Shown one piece after another: positions 27,417 to 37,632 of a stretch of 64,000 bases of DNA. Under the pieces are notes generated by a model. The model worked only from the letters and a program-made list of their open reading frames with translations. It made no database searches and had not been told where the DNA came from. This stretch comes from Carpediemonas membranifera (lineage: Eukaryota > Fornicata). Both the position numbers and the translations under genes were made by a program. Position 1 is the first letter of the stretch. Each line of letters opens with the position of its first letter. The stretch spans positions 1-64,000 of the forward strand of contig JAHDYR010000034.1 of the NCBI GenBank assembly GCA_019828565.1. The letters run 5' to 3'.

Positions 27417-30400
27417 ATGGACAGAACTCAGCGCCCAAAGAGCCCATACTCAACGGCTAGGAGCCAAGGAGTGCGCTCGACACCGAGAACTCCGTTGCGT
27501 ACCGCAATTTATGATTCGAAGCAAGCCAACGCCGTCGGATGGAGCAAGCTTGAGGTTGGACGGGTCACTCCTCAGCGCCGTTATGGCCACACACTCTCTG
27601 TTGTCGATGGTGTCGTATACCTCTTCGGTGGTTACGGCGGCCAGTACTTCGGCGACATGTACGTCTACGATCAGCGCAAGTCGTCTTGGTACCGCGTCGA
27701 CGCGGAGAACGGCCCCCTCGCTCGCCGAGGCCACGCCGCCACCGTCTTCAATCAGTTCATCCTGATCCACGGCGGTGACCTGGGCACCGAGTGCGGTGAG
27801 GACATGTGGGTGTTCAACACGGCTGAGGAGACGTGGGGCGTGCTGGAGGTGTCGGGCGACATCCCTCCGCCCCGCTACAACCACGCCATGTGCCTCTTCG
27901 GAGAGAACAAGATCGTCATGTTCGGCGGTGCGGACCGCTACCCGACGTTCTCTGACGACGAGCTCGCGGCCCTGCCCGCCGACAGGAAGAGCAAGAGCAA
28001 GCTGTATAATGATCTCTACGTCCTCGACACCGACACTATGGCTTGGACCCGCATCGTCACGCCTGCCGACGCGACGCCGTCCTGCCGCTACGGCCACTCC
28101 CTCACTGTTGTCAACAACGAGATCTACCTCTTCGGCGGGTTCAGCGGGGCCGATCGCCTAAACGACCTGTGGCGCCTGGACCTGCTGAGCATGAGCTGGA
28201 CCCAGATCCGCACCCGCCTCACCCCGCCCCCGACCACGGAGCACTCTGCCGTGCCCATGGGCGACGCCAGCCTCGTCGTCTTCGGCGGGAACACAGCGAA
28301 GGGCGCCACAGCAGATGTATGGGAGTTTAACGCCATGGCCAACCGCTGGGGCCCCTGGAAGCTCAACGAGCGCATGCCTTCCCGGGCCTCGGGCGTCCTC
28401 ACCCCCCACCCGCGTCACGCCCACGCGGTCGTGCCCCTGCCCAGCAACCGCATGCTGATGTTCGGCGGCACCGCGTCCCGGAGCTCGTTCTCGGACGTCT
28501 GGATCCTGAACGCCGGCAGCGGAGTCAACACTCTTATCCAGGACTTCCGCCGGGCCCACACGCCGCCCCCGGCCCGCCCCCTGAAGAGCCCCCGCAGCCT
28601 CCGCCTCCAGGGGAGCCCGACCGACGACGATGTCAAGCACGAAGTCCAGGCCCTCGAGCTGAGCGGCGTCGAAGAGCTCGCCAAGGTCCTCAGCGGGCAC
28701 GTCGAGGAGGGCCTCCAGGAGGTCAAGAAGATCGCCACCGACGCCCGGACATCCCTCGAGTCGCGCTTCGGGGAGATGGAGGCGACGTACCGCGACTTCA
28801 GCGACCAGGCCGCCGCGGCGAAGGAGGCGGAGGCGGCCCACCGCGAGGAGACGGCCGCCATGGTCCAGGGCGTGTCCGACGCCGTCACAGAGGCCAAGAA
28901 AGACGCCGCAGACAAGCTCGACGAGCACTCCGCCGAGCAACGTGCCATGCTCGCCGACGCCAACACTGCCATCGCCGCGACCCGGGAGCGCGTTGTTGCG
29001 ATAGACGCGCTCGTCGACGGGCTCAACACCCGGGCGGACGCTTTCGACGACAAGCTGGCCGAGGTGACCGACCGTACCGGGGCCATCGAGTCCGTCGTCG
29101 AGGCGGCCGAGGCCAAGTCAACTGAGCGCATGGACGCCATCGAGAGCGGTGTCAATTCGCTCTCGTCGGACCTCAACGAGATGCGCACGGACGCCTCGGC
29201 AGAAGTCAGCGCCGTCCGCGACACCATCACGGCCATTGGCGAGCGCGATGAGAAGCTCGAGGCCGACCTCAAGGGCGTGACAGCCGCCGTGGACGAGCTC
29301 AAGGCGACCCTCGCCGCACAGGGCGAGCGGGCCGACACACTGGCGGCCGAGGCCACCGGTGCCGTCGCCAAGCTGCAAGAGGCCCTGAGCGCCAACGACG
29401 AGAAGGATGACCAGCTGGAGGCGGCGCTTGCGGCAAAGGTTGACTGTACGGCCCTGGAGGTGGTCGAAGACCGCCTTGCGGAGCTTGCCCTCACCACCGA
29501 GACCCGCGCCGAGGCGACGGACGCCGCAGCCACCACGCTGTCGTCTCGCGTCGACGAGATTGACCAGCGTGTCGCTGCGTTGGAATCCGCGGAGCCTGCA
29601 TCCGCCAAGAGCGAGGAGGACACCAGCGCGGCCCTTGCCGACGTGGCCAGCAGGCTGGAGTTCGTCGAGACGCGCATGGACGAAGTGCCGACGGCCGAGA
29701 CTGTGGTGATGCTGCAGACGGAGATCCGCACGGTCAGAGCCGAGGTCGACCAGTGGCGGGACTCGTCAGACAAGGAGGAGGAGGCCATGCCCGTCATCGA
29801 GGTCAACCCCGCCGTCGAGGCCGCCATCAAAGCCGCAGTCGCCGCCGCGGTGTCGGGCCTCACAGCCGAGCTCAAGAAGCGCGACGCAGTGATCGAGCAG
29901 CTGCAGGAGACGTCTCGGGTCGGGCAGTCCGCGCAGCTCAACCAGACGTCCGTGCTGGCCGACCGGGTGGGGGCCCTGGAGGAGTGGCGGAAGGAGGGCC
30001 TCAAGGAGCGTCTGGACGGCGTCGACAAGGCCGTGCTTGACATCATGGAGAAGGTCAAGACGATCCACGAGAAGCTCGAGGGCCACGACTGGCGGATGCG
30101 GGCGATCAACCGCAGCATCAACGACATCACCTCGCCCATGAACCAGCACCACAGCCCCGTCGCCCCCGTAACTCCCCAGCTGCCTGCCGTGGTCGCCGCG
30201 CCAGAGGCCGAAGAGCCTGCCGGGGAGCCTGCCGTCGAAGAGGCCAAGCCCGAGGAGCCTGCCGAGGAGCCTGCCGAGGAGCCTGCCGTCGAAGAGGCCA
30301 AGCCCGAGGAGCCTGCCGAGGAGCCTGCCGTCGAAGAGGCCAAGCCCGAGGAGCCTGCCGAGGAGCCTGCCGTCGAAGAGGCCAAGCCCGAGGAGCCTGC

Positions 30401-30704
30401 CGAGGAGCCTGCCGAGGAGCCTGCCGTCGAAGAGGCCAAGCCCGAGGAGCCTGCCGAGGAGCCTGCCGTCGAAGAGGCCAAGCCCGAGGAGATCGCTCTT
30501 GAGGAGTTTGTTGACGTCAAATCCGAGGATCCAGCCGAGGAGAAGGTTGCTGATACGGAAGCACACACTGTTGATGTGGACGACACCGCGTCCACGCCCG
30601 GCACTGGAAGCGGATCCCAGACCCCGACGTCACCAGGCAACACTGGAAAGAAGAAGAACAAGAACAGAAACAAGAAGAAGAAGAACAAGGGAAAGAAGAA
30701 GTAA
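27417..30704 (+). CDS. large Kelch-repeat / coiled-coil protein
   Basis: 1095 residues in four parts. Residues about 35-370 form Kelch repeats of a beta-propeller (RYGHTLSVVDGVVYLFGGYG, RRGHAATVFNQFILIHGG, and so on). About 395-920 is long acidic coiled coil or helical spectrin-like sequence rich in Ala, Glu and Asp. About 930-1025 is a Pro/Glu/Ala repeat array (separate entry). The last 15 residues are a poly-Lys/Asn tail. No catalytic domain is present; a cytoskeletal scaffold is likely. The whole reading frame is open without introns. GTAAA at 30717 follows the stop. Confidence 0.9.
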   Translation: MDRTQRPKSPYSTARSQGVRSTPRTPLRTAIYDSKQANAVGWSKLEVGRVTPQRRYGHTLSVVDGVVYLFGGYGGQYFGDMYVYDQRKSSWYRVDAENGPLARRGHAATVFNQFILIHGGDLGTECGEDMWVFNTAEETWGVLEVSGDIPPPRYNHAMCLFGENKIVMFGGADRYPTFSDDELAALPADRKSKSKLYNDLYVLDTDTMAWTRIVTPADATPSCRYGHSLTVVNNEIYLFGGFSGADRLNDLWRLDLLSMSWTQIRTRLTPPPTTEHSAVPMGDASLVVFGGNTAKGATADVWEFNAMANRWGPWKLNERMPSRASGVLTPHPRHAHAVVPLPSNRMLMFGGTASRSSFSDVWILNAGSGVNTLIQDFRRAHTPPPARPLKSPRSLRLQGSPTDDDVKHEVQALELSGVEELAKVLSGHVEEGLQEVKKIATDARTSLESRFGEMEATYRDFSDQAAAAKEAEAAHREETAAMVQGVSDAVTEAKKDAADKLDEHSAEQRAMLADANTAIAATRERVVAIDALVDGLNTRADAFDDKLAEVTDRTGAIESVVEAAEAKSTERMDAIESGVNSLSSDLNEMRTDASAEVSAVRDTITAIGERDEKLEADLKGVTAAVDELKATLAAQGERADTLAAEATGAVAKLQEALSANDEKDDQLEAALAAKVDCTALEVVEDRLAELALTTETRAEATDAAATTLSSRVDEIDQRVAALESAEPASAKSEEDTSAALADVASRLEFVETRMDEVPTAETVVMLQTEIRTVRAEVDQWRDSSDKEEEAMPVIEVNPAVEAAIKAAVAAAVSGLTAELKKRDAVIEQLQETSRVGQSAQLNQTSVLADRVGALEEWRKEGLKERLDGVDKAVLDIMEKVKTIHEKLEGHDWRMRAINRSINDITSPMNQHHSPVAPVTPQLPAVVAAPEAEEPAGEPAVEEAKPEEPAEEPAEEPAVEEAKPEEPAEEPAVEEAKPEEPAEEPAVEEAKPEEPAEEPAEEPAVEEAKPEEPAEEPAVEEAKPEEIALEEFVDVKSEDPAEEKVADTEAHTVDVDDTASTPGTGSGSQTPTSPGNTGKKKNKNRNKKKKNKGKKK
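30205..30490 (+). repeat. in-frame tandem repeats (EEPA / VEEAKPEE)
   Basis: A 42-nt unit coding for VEEAKPEEPAEEPA alternates with 54-nt versions that have one more EEPA block. Six VEEAKPEE cores are present with almost no nucleotide change between units, indicating recent slippage or unequal exchange. The array is likely length-polymorphic. Confidence 0.9.
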
Positions 30705-31019
30705 GAGTGTCAAGAAGTAAAATGCATTGGTTTACTGCAACGCTGAGCAGTTGTTACGACGAACGACGAATGTAGGCAGTGAGGGCGATGGATCTTGAAT
30801 CCGCTGCAGACTTGTGGGATATATGTTCATAAATACAGTGTAATAAGTACACTCTAGCACCTATGTTTCATCTGCTGCATTCCTAACAAAGAATAGAAGC
30901 GTTTCTCTTTCAAATTTTCAAAGCCATAAAATGAGCTCGATTTTGACCAAGTTATGCAAAATAGTATTGGTAAAAAATGGCGACGATTGGAAGACATCCG
31001 CTTCTCTAGAGTATAAGAA
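30705..31019. promoter_or_regulatory. histone H3 upstream region
   Basis: 315 bp without a gene and strongly AT-rich in its last 200 bases (repeated AAAAT and TTTTC runs), a contrast with the GC-rich coding DNA. It is the likely promoter of histone H3; no TATA box can be singled out. Confidence 0.4.
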
Positions 31020-31436
31020 ATGGCTCGTACCAAGCAAACCGCCCGTAAGCAGCAGCCCGGTGGCAAGGCCCCCCGCAAGCAGCTCGCCGCTAAGGCCGCT
31101 CGTAAGACCGCCGCCGCCACCGGTGGCATGAAGAAGGTTCACCGCTTCAAGCCCGGCACTGTCGCTATCCGTGACATCAAGAAGTACCAGAAGAGCACTG
31201 AGCTCCTCATCCGCAAGCTCCCCTTCCAGCGCCTCGTCCGTGAGATCTCCCAGGACTTCCAGCTCGATCTCCGCTTCCAGTCCGCCGCTGTGAACGCCCT
31301 CCAGGAGGCTGCTGAGGCCTACCTCGTTGGCCTCTTCGAGGACACCAACCTCTGCGCCATCCACGCCCAGCGTGTGACCATCATGGAGCGCGACATGATC
31401 CTCGCCCGCCGCATCCGTGGTGAGGCCCGCGCTTAA
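31020..31436 (+). CDS. histone H3 with unusual tail
   Basis: 138 residues. The core ([44 protein letters not shown]) is standard H3. The tail departs from the consensus: after ARTKQTARK comes [10 protein letters not shown], so the Ser10-Thr11 pair is replaced by Gln-Gln and one Pro is inserted; Ser28 is Thr ([10 protein letters not shown]). K4, K9 and the Lys of GGKAPRK are kept. It also has MERDMI where MPKDIQ is usual. Strong, uniform codon bias indicates high expression. No intron. Confidence 0.97.
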   Translation: MARTKQTARKQQPGGKAPRKQLAAKAARKTAAATGGMKKVHRFKPGTVAIRDIKKYQKSTELLIRKLPFQRLVREISQDFQLDLRFQSAAVNALQEAAEAYLVGLFEDTNLCAIHAQRVTIMERDMILARRIRGEARA

Positions 31437-31646
31437 GCGACCAACATTTATCAAAAACGGTGTCATCTGACACCAACAGTTAACAACATCAACCTTGAAG
31501 ACATGAGCAGAGAAAATAGCTGGGACAGCGCAGAAATCCTTCTCCTTCCACCAGCCTTGGAACAGTTACCGATCAACTCGAATGGCGCAGATAAATGCAA
31601 GTTCGTTGCTGCCCTTTATTATTATTCGCTCGCTATCTACAATCCT

Positions 31647-33269
31647 CTAGCGTCTGGTCTTACGACCACCCCCGAAGCCAGCCTGGGCCATGAAGGGGTT
31701 GGCCGAGTTGGATGTCGAGGGCGGTGGGGCGCCGAACCCTCGCGGGGCAGGTGAGGGCGCTGCCCCGAACGGTGTGCTCTGGCCGGGTGTGGCGGCGGGA
31801 CCGAATGGCGAGGGGGCAGACGCGGCAGCGGGGCCAGAGGGGTTTGAGGCGGGCTGGCCGAAGACAGAGCCTCCCGTTGGGGCAGGGGCTGCCGGTTGTC
31901 CGAAGGGCGACGACTGGGCCGCGGGGGCTGAAGCGAAAGGGTTGGGCTTTGGATCTGAGGCCGGGCTGGGGCCACTGCCGAAGGCGAACGCAGAGGACGC
32001 TGGGGCCGCGGGCTGGCTGGGCTGCGAGGTGAAGCCGAACGTCGGCTTGGCATCACCAGTAGGCCTGGCCTGACCACCGAACGCGAAGGCCGTGGCGTCC
32101 TTCTTGGGCTCGGGGGCGGCCTTGGCCCCGAAGGAGAAGGCTGTGGCGGCGGGCTGGGACGTGAACCCGAACGTCGGCTTGTCCGCCGAGGTCGTCTCCT
32201 GGGTCGGCTTGGGCTGGCCTGAACCGAACGTGAAGCCTGCCTTTGGCGCCTCCTTGGGGGTTTCTGCGGGCTTAGCGCCTCCGAACGAGAAGGCCGGGAC
32301 TGCCTTGGACTCGGCCTTCTGGGCCTCGGGTTGGACTGGCGCGGCGGGTTTTGCCGCTGCACCGAACGAGAAGGCAGGCTTTGGCGCCTCAGCGGGCTTC
32401 TCGGGGGCCTTCTCAGCTGACTTCTCAGCGGGCTTGTCGGCCGGCTTCGAGCCAAAGGTGAACCAAGAAGATTTCTGGTCCCCATTCTTGGGCTTTCCAT
32501 CCTTCTCCTCGGGCTTTGCGGGCTGGCCAAATGCGAGCCCGGTCTTGGGGTCGGCCTTCTTGTCCTCGGCGGGCTGTGGTTTGGCGCCGAAGGAGAAGCC
32601 AGCGGGGGGAGCCGGGGCGGGGACAGCCTTATCGTTGGCCTTCGTGTCAGGTGTGAATGACATGCTCTTCTTGGCCGGTGCAAGCTCCTTCAGGGCCGAG
32701 AAGCCGAGCGAGGGCACGTTGTCCTTGGTCCGGGGCGTCAGCTCGGGCGTCTTCGTCGGCCACACGGGGGTTTCCTGCGTGCTAGCAGGGGCAGGGGTGG
32801 TAACCTGCACGGCGCTGTCGACCATGACGGGCAGGGGCGTCTGGGACGACGGCTGGGGTGGGACGGGGGTGAAGGCCGTCGGAGAGCGCTCGACGGGCTC
32901 GGGCTCTGGTGACCGCTTAGAGGTGATAATTGGAGTTGCGGTCTCCTTTTCGATGTCGATCTCTGCCTCGAGGGCCTTGCGGGGACCTGCGGGCGATGCG
33001 ATTGACTGAATGATCGAGCGCGCGGTGCCTGACATCAAAGCAGGCTGCCGACGGGCAAACGATGATGCAGGAAGCTTGAAATTGTTTGGATCGAATCTCA
33101 CCTTGGCGGAAACGGTGGGCGTCTTGCTGATACGAACAATGCTCGAAGAAAGGCGCTTGTGCTTCGTGTGCTTTGATTTTTTCTTCTTGATCGGCGGTTG
33201 CTGGGGCACTGCCACCTGCATGGGCACATAATATCCGCCGTAACCGTAACCGTAGCCTGGATATTGCAT
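31647..33269 (-). CDS. FG-repeat nucleoporin
   Basis: 540 residues from the ATG at 33269. The C-terminal two thirds contain about two dozen FG motifs of the SFG/FGFG/PFG type (FSFGAKP, FTFGSGQP, FGFTSQP, PFGQPA) separated by Lys/Pro/Ala-rich spacers; the extreme C-terminus is basic (GGGRKTRR). The N-terminal part has a Tyr/Gly-rich start and a KKKKSKHTKHKR cluster, possibly a nuclear import signal. FG proteins line the nuclear pore. Nup153/Nup1-type or another soluble FG Nup is possible; the class is not resolvable by eye. Confidence 0.85.
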   Translation of the reverse strand: MQYPGYGYGYGGYYVPMQVAVPQQPPIKKKKSKHTKHKRLSSSIVRISKTPTVSAKVRFDPNNFKLPASSFARRQPALMSGTARSIIQSIASPAGPRKALEAEIDIEKETATPIITSKRSPEPEPVERSPTAFTPVPPQPSSQTPLPVMVDSAVQVTTPAPASTQETPVWPTKTPELTPRTKDNVPSLGFSALKELAPAKKSMSFTPDTKANDKAVPAPAPPAGFSFGAKPQPAEDKKADPKTGLAFGQPAKPEEKDGKPKNGDQKSSWFTFGSKPADKPAEKSAEKAPEKPAEAPKPAFSFGAAAKPAAPVQPEAQKAESKAVPAFSFGGAKPAETPKEAPKAGFTFGSGQPKPTQETTSADKPTFGFTSQPAATAFSFGAKAAPEPKKDATAFAFGGQARPTGDAKPTFGFTSQPSQPAAPASSAFAFGSGPSPASDPKPNPFASAPAAQSSPFGQPAAPAPTGGSVFGQPASNPSGPAAASAPSPFGPAATPGQSTPFGAAPSPAPRGFGAPPPSTSNSANPFMAQAGFGGGRKTRR

Positions 33270-33419
33270 TCCAAGCCTGTGCACTTTTACATATGTTGTA
33301 TTTCAGCGTGTTTCCAGTGGCTAAGCAACGCATCGACCCAGTATTAGGGCGATGCTCTGGACTAGGGGCTCAAATCGACCTGAACCTAAATCTGCACAGC
33401 ACACCATCGTTCCAACGAT

Positions 33420-34943
33420 ATGTCCTCTGATGAGTTCTCACAGTCTTACAGTGACGATTTCGTTTCGGATTACTCATCGGACTTTGAATCTGAAAGTGAA
33501 TCCTCGGCGTCTTCAGTATACACACCAGGTTTCCCCGTTGAGGCAGGAATGCAGACAAGAAGGCGCGCAAAAGTGACACGATGCGATCAGACAGCTGCAA
33601 ATATCACAATGGATGTTTCCTGTCAAGTCCCAATTGTTGAAATCGCGCCGCCAACGACAGCACTCGACGCATTCCTCCTGAATGTGACGAGGCCGGTTGA
33701 AGAGGCGCTGGAAGAGAACCTCCACATGGCCGAGGTGGAGCTGCAGCTGCGGGCAGAAATAATGCCTCCCCAGTGCGCGGCAGACGCCATCGCTGTTAGC
33801 CTCAACAGAAACCCGCCCGCGTTCCTCAGCCTTCGCCGCGTGGACGGCCTTGCGCCGCTCGCGGATGCTGTGACAGTGCAGCAGGTAGAGTTCCGGACCG
33901 ACGCCCAGTACGAGCTGTTTGCCCTCTACGACGCCCCCCCGGGCACGCCCCTGCCACCACTGCTCCGTCCCGCCATGGCCAGCGCCGCCGTGGACGCTTC
34001 ATCGGCTAGACTGACGTTCATCGTCAAGTGGAACGCCGCAGATGCGGCGGCAGAATCGGCTACGGACGTGGCGCGCGTGTCCGTCCTCGTCGCCCCGAGC
34101 CCGCTGACGACGATCATGTACCACCCCGCCGCCCGCTGCCTAGTCGCCGGAACCGAGTGGGGCGGCATCGTCGTGTATCCCATGGCGGACCTGACCGCGG
34201 CGACGATGTTGACGATCTCGCCCGCGGTGACTCTGGCCGTGCCCCACTGCGGGCCCGTCGCCGGCCTGTGCGCCGCGACGACCGACACGGGCGCCCACCT
34301 CACGATCTCCGTCTGCAGCACGAAGGTGGTGTTCTGGGGCATGGGCGACCAGCCTGTCGTCGCACACGAGCGGGAGACCGGCGAGCACGGCATCCGGGCG
34401 GTCGCCTTGGCCGGTCAGGCGTACGCGGTCAACACAGACAAGGGCCGAGTCCGCACTGTCGGGCTGGACGGCGCTGCGGGCATGGAGTTCTGGCCGGTAC
34501 CCCGTAAGAATGTTCCCGTCGCCGTTAGCTCGATCAGGGCCACGCCGGCCGGCCAGGGCGTGGTCGCGGCGATGCAGTGCGGGTTCAGTCTCTTTCGCGG
34601 GGACGAGTGGCAGCCTGGGTACACGTACGATGCCTACCAGGACCATGTGATGACGGAGGACGACGCGGCCAATGACGCGATCCTGTCGCCATGGCACCCG
34701 GGCATCGCATTCTTCCTGGACGACGGCGAGTGCCGCATGGTCGACATCAACACGCCCGACACACCCGCGATGACGCTCTTCCCCCGCGGCCCCGGCCCCC
34801 GCGTCGGCTGCATGGCCCTGTCTGCCGTGAACGTGCGGCCAGACCGCCCTGACAGCGCCGTTCCCCGCCTGGCCCTGGGTGCCGGTGGGGCAGTCGTTGT
34901 CCAGAAACTGGCGCTTCCCATGGGTGATGCGGTCGTGTGGTGA
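33420..34943 (+). CDS. predicted beta-propeller protein, possibly WDR60-like dynein-2 intermediate chain
   Basis: 507 residues. The N-terminus is SYSDDFVSDYSSDFESESESS-like, a Tyr-Ser-Asp-Asp-Phe repeat reminiscent of WDR60, the intraflagellar-transport dynein-2 intermediate chain. The C-terminal 330 residues have short beta strands spaced like degenerate WD repeats (HPAARCLVAGTEWGGIVVYPM, ISVCSTKVVFWGM, LSPWHPGIAFFLDDGECRMVD). The family call is tentative. ATAAA at 34961 follows the stop; the ATG at 33420 faces the divergent nucleoporin gene. Confidence 0.55.
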   Translation: MSSDEFSQSYSDDFVSDYSSDFESESESSASSVYTPGFPVEAGMQTRRRAKVTRCDQTAANITMDVSCQVPIVEIAPPTTALDAFLLNVTRPVEEALEENLHMAEVELQLRAEIMPPQCAADAIAVSLNRNPPAFLSLRRVDGLAPLADAVTVQQVEFRTDAQYELFALYDAPPGTPLPPLLRPAMASAAVDASSARLTFIVKWNAADAAAESATDVARVSVLVAPSPLTTIMYHPAARCLVAGTEWGGIVVYPMADLTAATMLTISPAVTLAVPHCGPVAGLCAATTDTGAHLTISVCSTKVVFWGMGDQPVVAHERETGEHGIRAVALAGQAYAVNTDKGRVRTVGLDGAAGMEFWPVPRKNVPVAVSSIRATPAGQGVVAAMQCGFSLFRGDEWQPGYTYDAYQDHVMTEDDAANDAILSPWHPGIAFFLDDGECRMVDINTPDTPAMTLFPRGPGPRVGCMALSAVNVRPDRPDSAVPRLALGAGGAVVVQKLALPMGDAVVW

Positions 34944-35015
34944 ACGCGGCGGCTGATCATATAAAGTATGGCCAGTCCGTATTTACCTTTCAACTCAAGC
35001 ATCTCCAGCATGGCG

Positions 35016-37307
35016 TCAGCCATCGCCCCGCAGCATCATCTCGTTGCGGAGGTTGAGCAGTATCTTGTCCTTCCGCTGAAGCAGGTCCTTCAGCCGCGCA
35101 TTCTCCTCTTCCAACCGGCCGGCCGCGTTGCTGTACACCTGCGATTGCTGCGCCTTCTGCAGATCCCGCCCCCGGCTCAGCTCCACAACGTGCCCCAGCG
35201 CCTTCTGTGCGCGCCCCTCGGCCTCCTTGACCTTGTCCTGCGCGGCCCTCACTTTGGCCTCTGCGGCCTTGACAGCCTCGTCGGCCTTGCGGATACGTGT
35301 CTCACACTGGGCGTGCTCTATGGCGAGTGCGGCGTACCGCTCCTGCTCCTCCCTGACCCTCGCGTGCAGCCCGTCGATCGCGGATCCCATGGTGCTCGCC
35401 TCATCCACGATCCGCGAGTTCAGCGCCTGTACCTCCTTCATGCCGCCGAATGACGGGATGAACGCCTCGCGACGCCGCAGCTCGGTCTCGGTCAAAGCGA
35501 GTGAGTCCCGCAGGCGCTTGTTCTCAGCCTCGAGGGACGCCGAGTCCTCCACACGCCGGGTCGACTGCATGCGGGTGTCGCCGAGCTCAGACTCGAGCAG
35601 CGCGACCTTCGACTTGAGTTCGAGCGTCTTGTCGTGGTCGGGCTGTATTTCTTCCATCTTCTTGTATGCCCGCTCGAGCTTGGCCGACTGAGCCTTGAGG
35701 TCGGCCTCGAGCCGCCTGATCGTGCCGACACGCTCCTCGGCCACCTTCTGGAACCGGGACACCTTCACAGACGCCTGTTCGTGCTCTGCCTTCAGTGCGT
35801 CATATCCCCGCTGGAGCTTAGTCAGGCGGGCACGGAGCCTCGCGTTGTCGTCCCTCAGCCGCTCGAACGTCTCCCGCTGCCGTCTGTACTTCTCCTCTGC
35901 CGCAGTGTCCACCGGGGCAGGCGTGGGCTCCTTCTTCTGCGGGTTCTTCGGCCGGCTGCGGGGTTGGGGCCGCTCGACGGGTCTGGCCTTCAGGGTGGCC
36001 ACCGTCTCCTGAAGCATCGCCTCCCTCGCAGCCAGGGCCTTTGCCTTCTCCTCGGCGGCGTCCTTGCCCCCCATGAGCGATGCCTCGCGCTTCTCGTGCT
36101 CCACGATGACCGCCTTCAGTGACCCGATCAGCGCATCACGCTCTAGCAGTGGCCGGCCGTCCTTGTACTCCGCAAGCTCCGCCTGGACCTCCCGCAGAGC
36201 GTTGGTCAGCTCGCAGACGAGCCTGCTCTGCTCGCTGCCCTCCGCCCTGAGGCCGTCCACTGTCTGACGCAGCGAGGCCACCGTCGCATCCACGCTCTGC
36301 TGTAGCTCGGGCTGGGTCAATCCCGCGCTGGAGCTGGCGATGGCGGCCCGGACACGTTCGAGCGCTCGGACCAGTCCGGCGATCTCGCCCGCCCGACCGG
36401 TGGAGAAGGCGGCCCGGAGGTCATTCATCTTCATATCGGCCTCCCGCCGGGCAATGAGTGTCTCCTCTCGCTGCTTCGCGAGGATGCCGAAGAGCTTCTC
36501 GATGAGGGCGTCCTTCTCGGCGACCTCCACACCGTGGACGTCTACCGCTGCCTGGCTCGCCTCTACGGCGCGGTTCAACGTCACGGTCCGCTGCAGCAGG
36601 TCGCTGTTGCGGCGAGCCTCCGTCTCGAGTCTGGACCGCAGTGAGGCGATCTCGGATCTGAGTGCGTCAGACTCGGACCGGAAGCCGCTCCGCTCCTCGT
36701 CGAAGTTTAGCCGGGATGCGTGTAGTGCCGAGCTGCTCTGCTCGACCTTGCACTCGGCCTCACCCACCTTCCTTTTCAGCGTGCTAATCTCGGCCTGCAA
36801 CGCCGCATTGCTCTCTACCAGCGCACTCATCTTCGATGTGTCGCTCTCTGGCGCTATTGAATGGAGCTGCGTCTCGACCTCGTCGAGTTGCTCCGCCAGA
36901 TGCTCCCGTTGGCGCTGGAGATCGCTGACGCGGCTCCTGCGCGTCCGAGGGCTCACGACACCAGCGGGGGTGGTTGGAATCCTCGGGCTGGGCTCCGGAG
37001 TATGGCTGACATTCATCACCTCCCCGAGGTCGGCCGGTGTGAGCGCGCTCCTGGTCAGCCGCCCTGGTGACGCCATGGGCGCCGAGTACGCGGACGACGG
37101 ACGCACGGCGACGTTCGCTGGAGACTGCTGCACGGAATCATTTAGATCCGTATGCCCGCCGTACTGATCGTGAGCCTCCATTGCTTGGCCGGGATCTGAT
37201 GATGGTACTGGTGTGGGGCCGACGTCGCTCGAAAAGCCCGGATTTCCGAGGAGAGCATTCAAATCCATGTTTCCTGGTACATCTGAGCTGTAGCTCGCGT
37301 AATTCAT
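35016..37307 (-). CDS. long coiled-coil protein
   Basis: 763 residues. The first 125 are Pro/Ser-rich and disordered; the remaining 630 are nearly unbroken coiled coil (QREHLAEQLDEVETQLHS, AALQAEISTLKRKVGEAE and similar). A Pro/Lys-rich interruption lies in the middle (RPQPRSRPKNPQKKEPTPAP). Such proteins are common at basal bodies and in the cytoskeleton; no specific family is recognised. Confidence 0.85.
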   Translation of the reverse strand: MNYASYSSDVPGNMDLNALLGNPGFSSDVGPTPVPSSDPGQAMEAHDQYGGHTDLNDSVQQSPANVAVRPSSAYSAPMASPGRLTRSALTPADLGEVMNVSHTPEPSPRIPTTPAGVVSPRTRRSRVSDLQRQREHLAEQLDEVETQLHSIAPESDTSKMSALVESNAALQAEISTLKRKVGEAECKVEQSSSALHASRLNFDEERSGFRSESDALRSEIASLRSRLETEARRNSDLLQRTVTLNRAVEASQAAVDVHGVEVAEKDALIEKLFGILAKQREETLIARREADMKMNDLRAAFSTGRAGEIAGLVRALERVRAAIASSSAGLTQPELQQSVDATVASLRQTVDGLRAEGSEQSRLVCELTNALREVQAELAEYKDGRPLLERDALIGSLKAVIVEHEKREASLMGGKDAAEEKAKALAAREAMLQETVATLKARPVERPQPRSRPKNPQKKEPTPAPVDTAAEEKYRRQRETFERLRDDNARLRARLTKLQRGYDALKAEHEQASVKVSRFQKVAEERVGTIRRLEADLKAQSAKLERAYKKMEEIQPDHDKTLELKSKVALLESELGDTRMQSTRRVEDSASLEAENKRLRDSLALTETELRRREAFIPSFGGMKEVQALNSRIVDEASTMGSAIDGLHARVREEQERYAALAIEHAQCETRIRKADEAVKAAEAKVRAAQDKVKEAEGRAQKALGHVVELSRGRDLQKAQQSQVYSNAAGRLEEENARLKDLLQRKDKILLNLRNEMMLRGDG

Positions 37308-37632
37308 TCAGTTGGAACCTATGATGTCCGTCGAGATTTTGGACACAGATCGCAGTTTTTGGTAGAATCTGATGTGCCATTGAAAGGTCCTCCGATGGTA
37401 ACTTCTTGCTTGGGCGGCAGTTTTCTCGCTCCCGCATCTGTCCAATGTCCCCCCTGTGGCGCAAGGCACCGAGTCGGCCTGTTCTGCCGGTGGAGAGTTT
37501 CAAGCACTGGACAGCAGGGGGCGGTCATGGGAGAAGACTACCAACAGGTCAGCTGGGTCGCTGTTGCACCTGGGGCCCGGCATACGGCCGTGCATTGAAT
37601 TTTCAGGAAAAAATCTGGTCAAGACAATCGAC

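Noticed and set aside
28415-30688. 757-codon open frame antisense to the Kelch/coiled-coil gene
   Set aside because: Ser-rich shadow of Ala/Glu/Asp codons; the sense strand has Kelch repeats and heptads.
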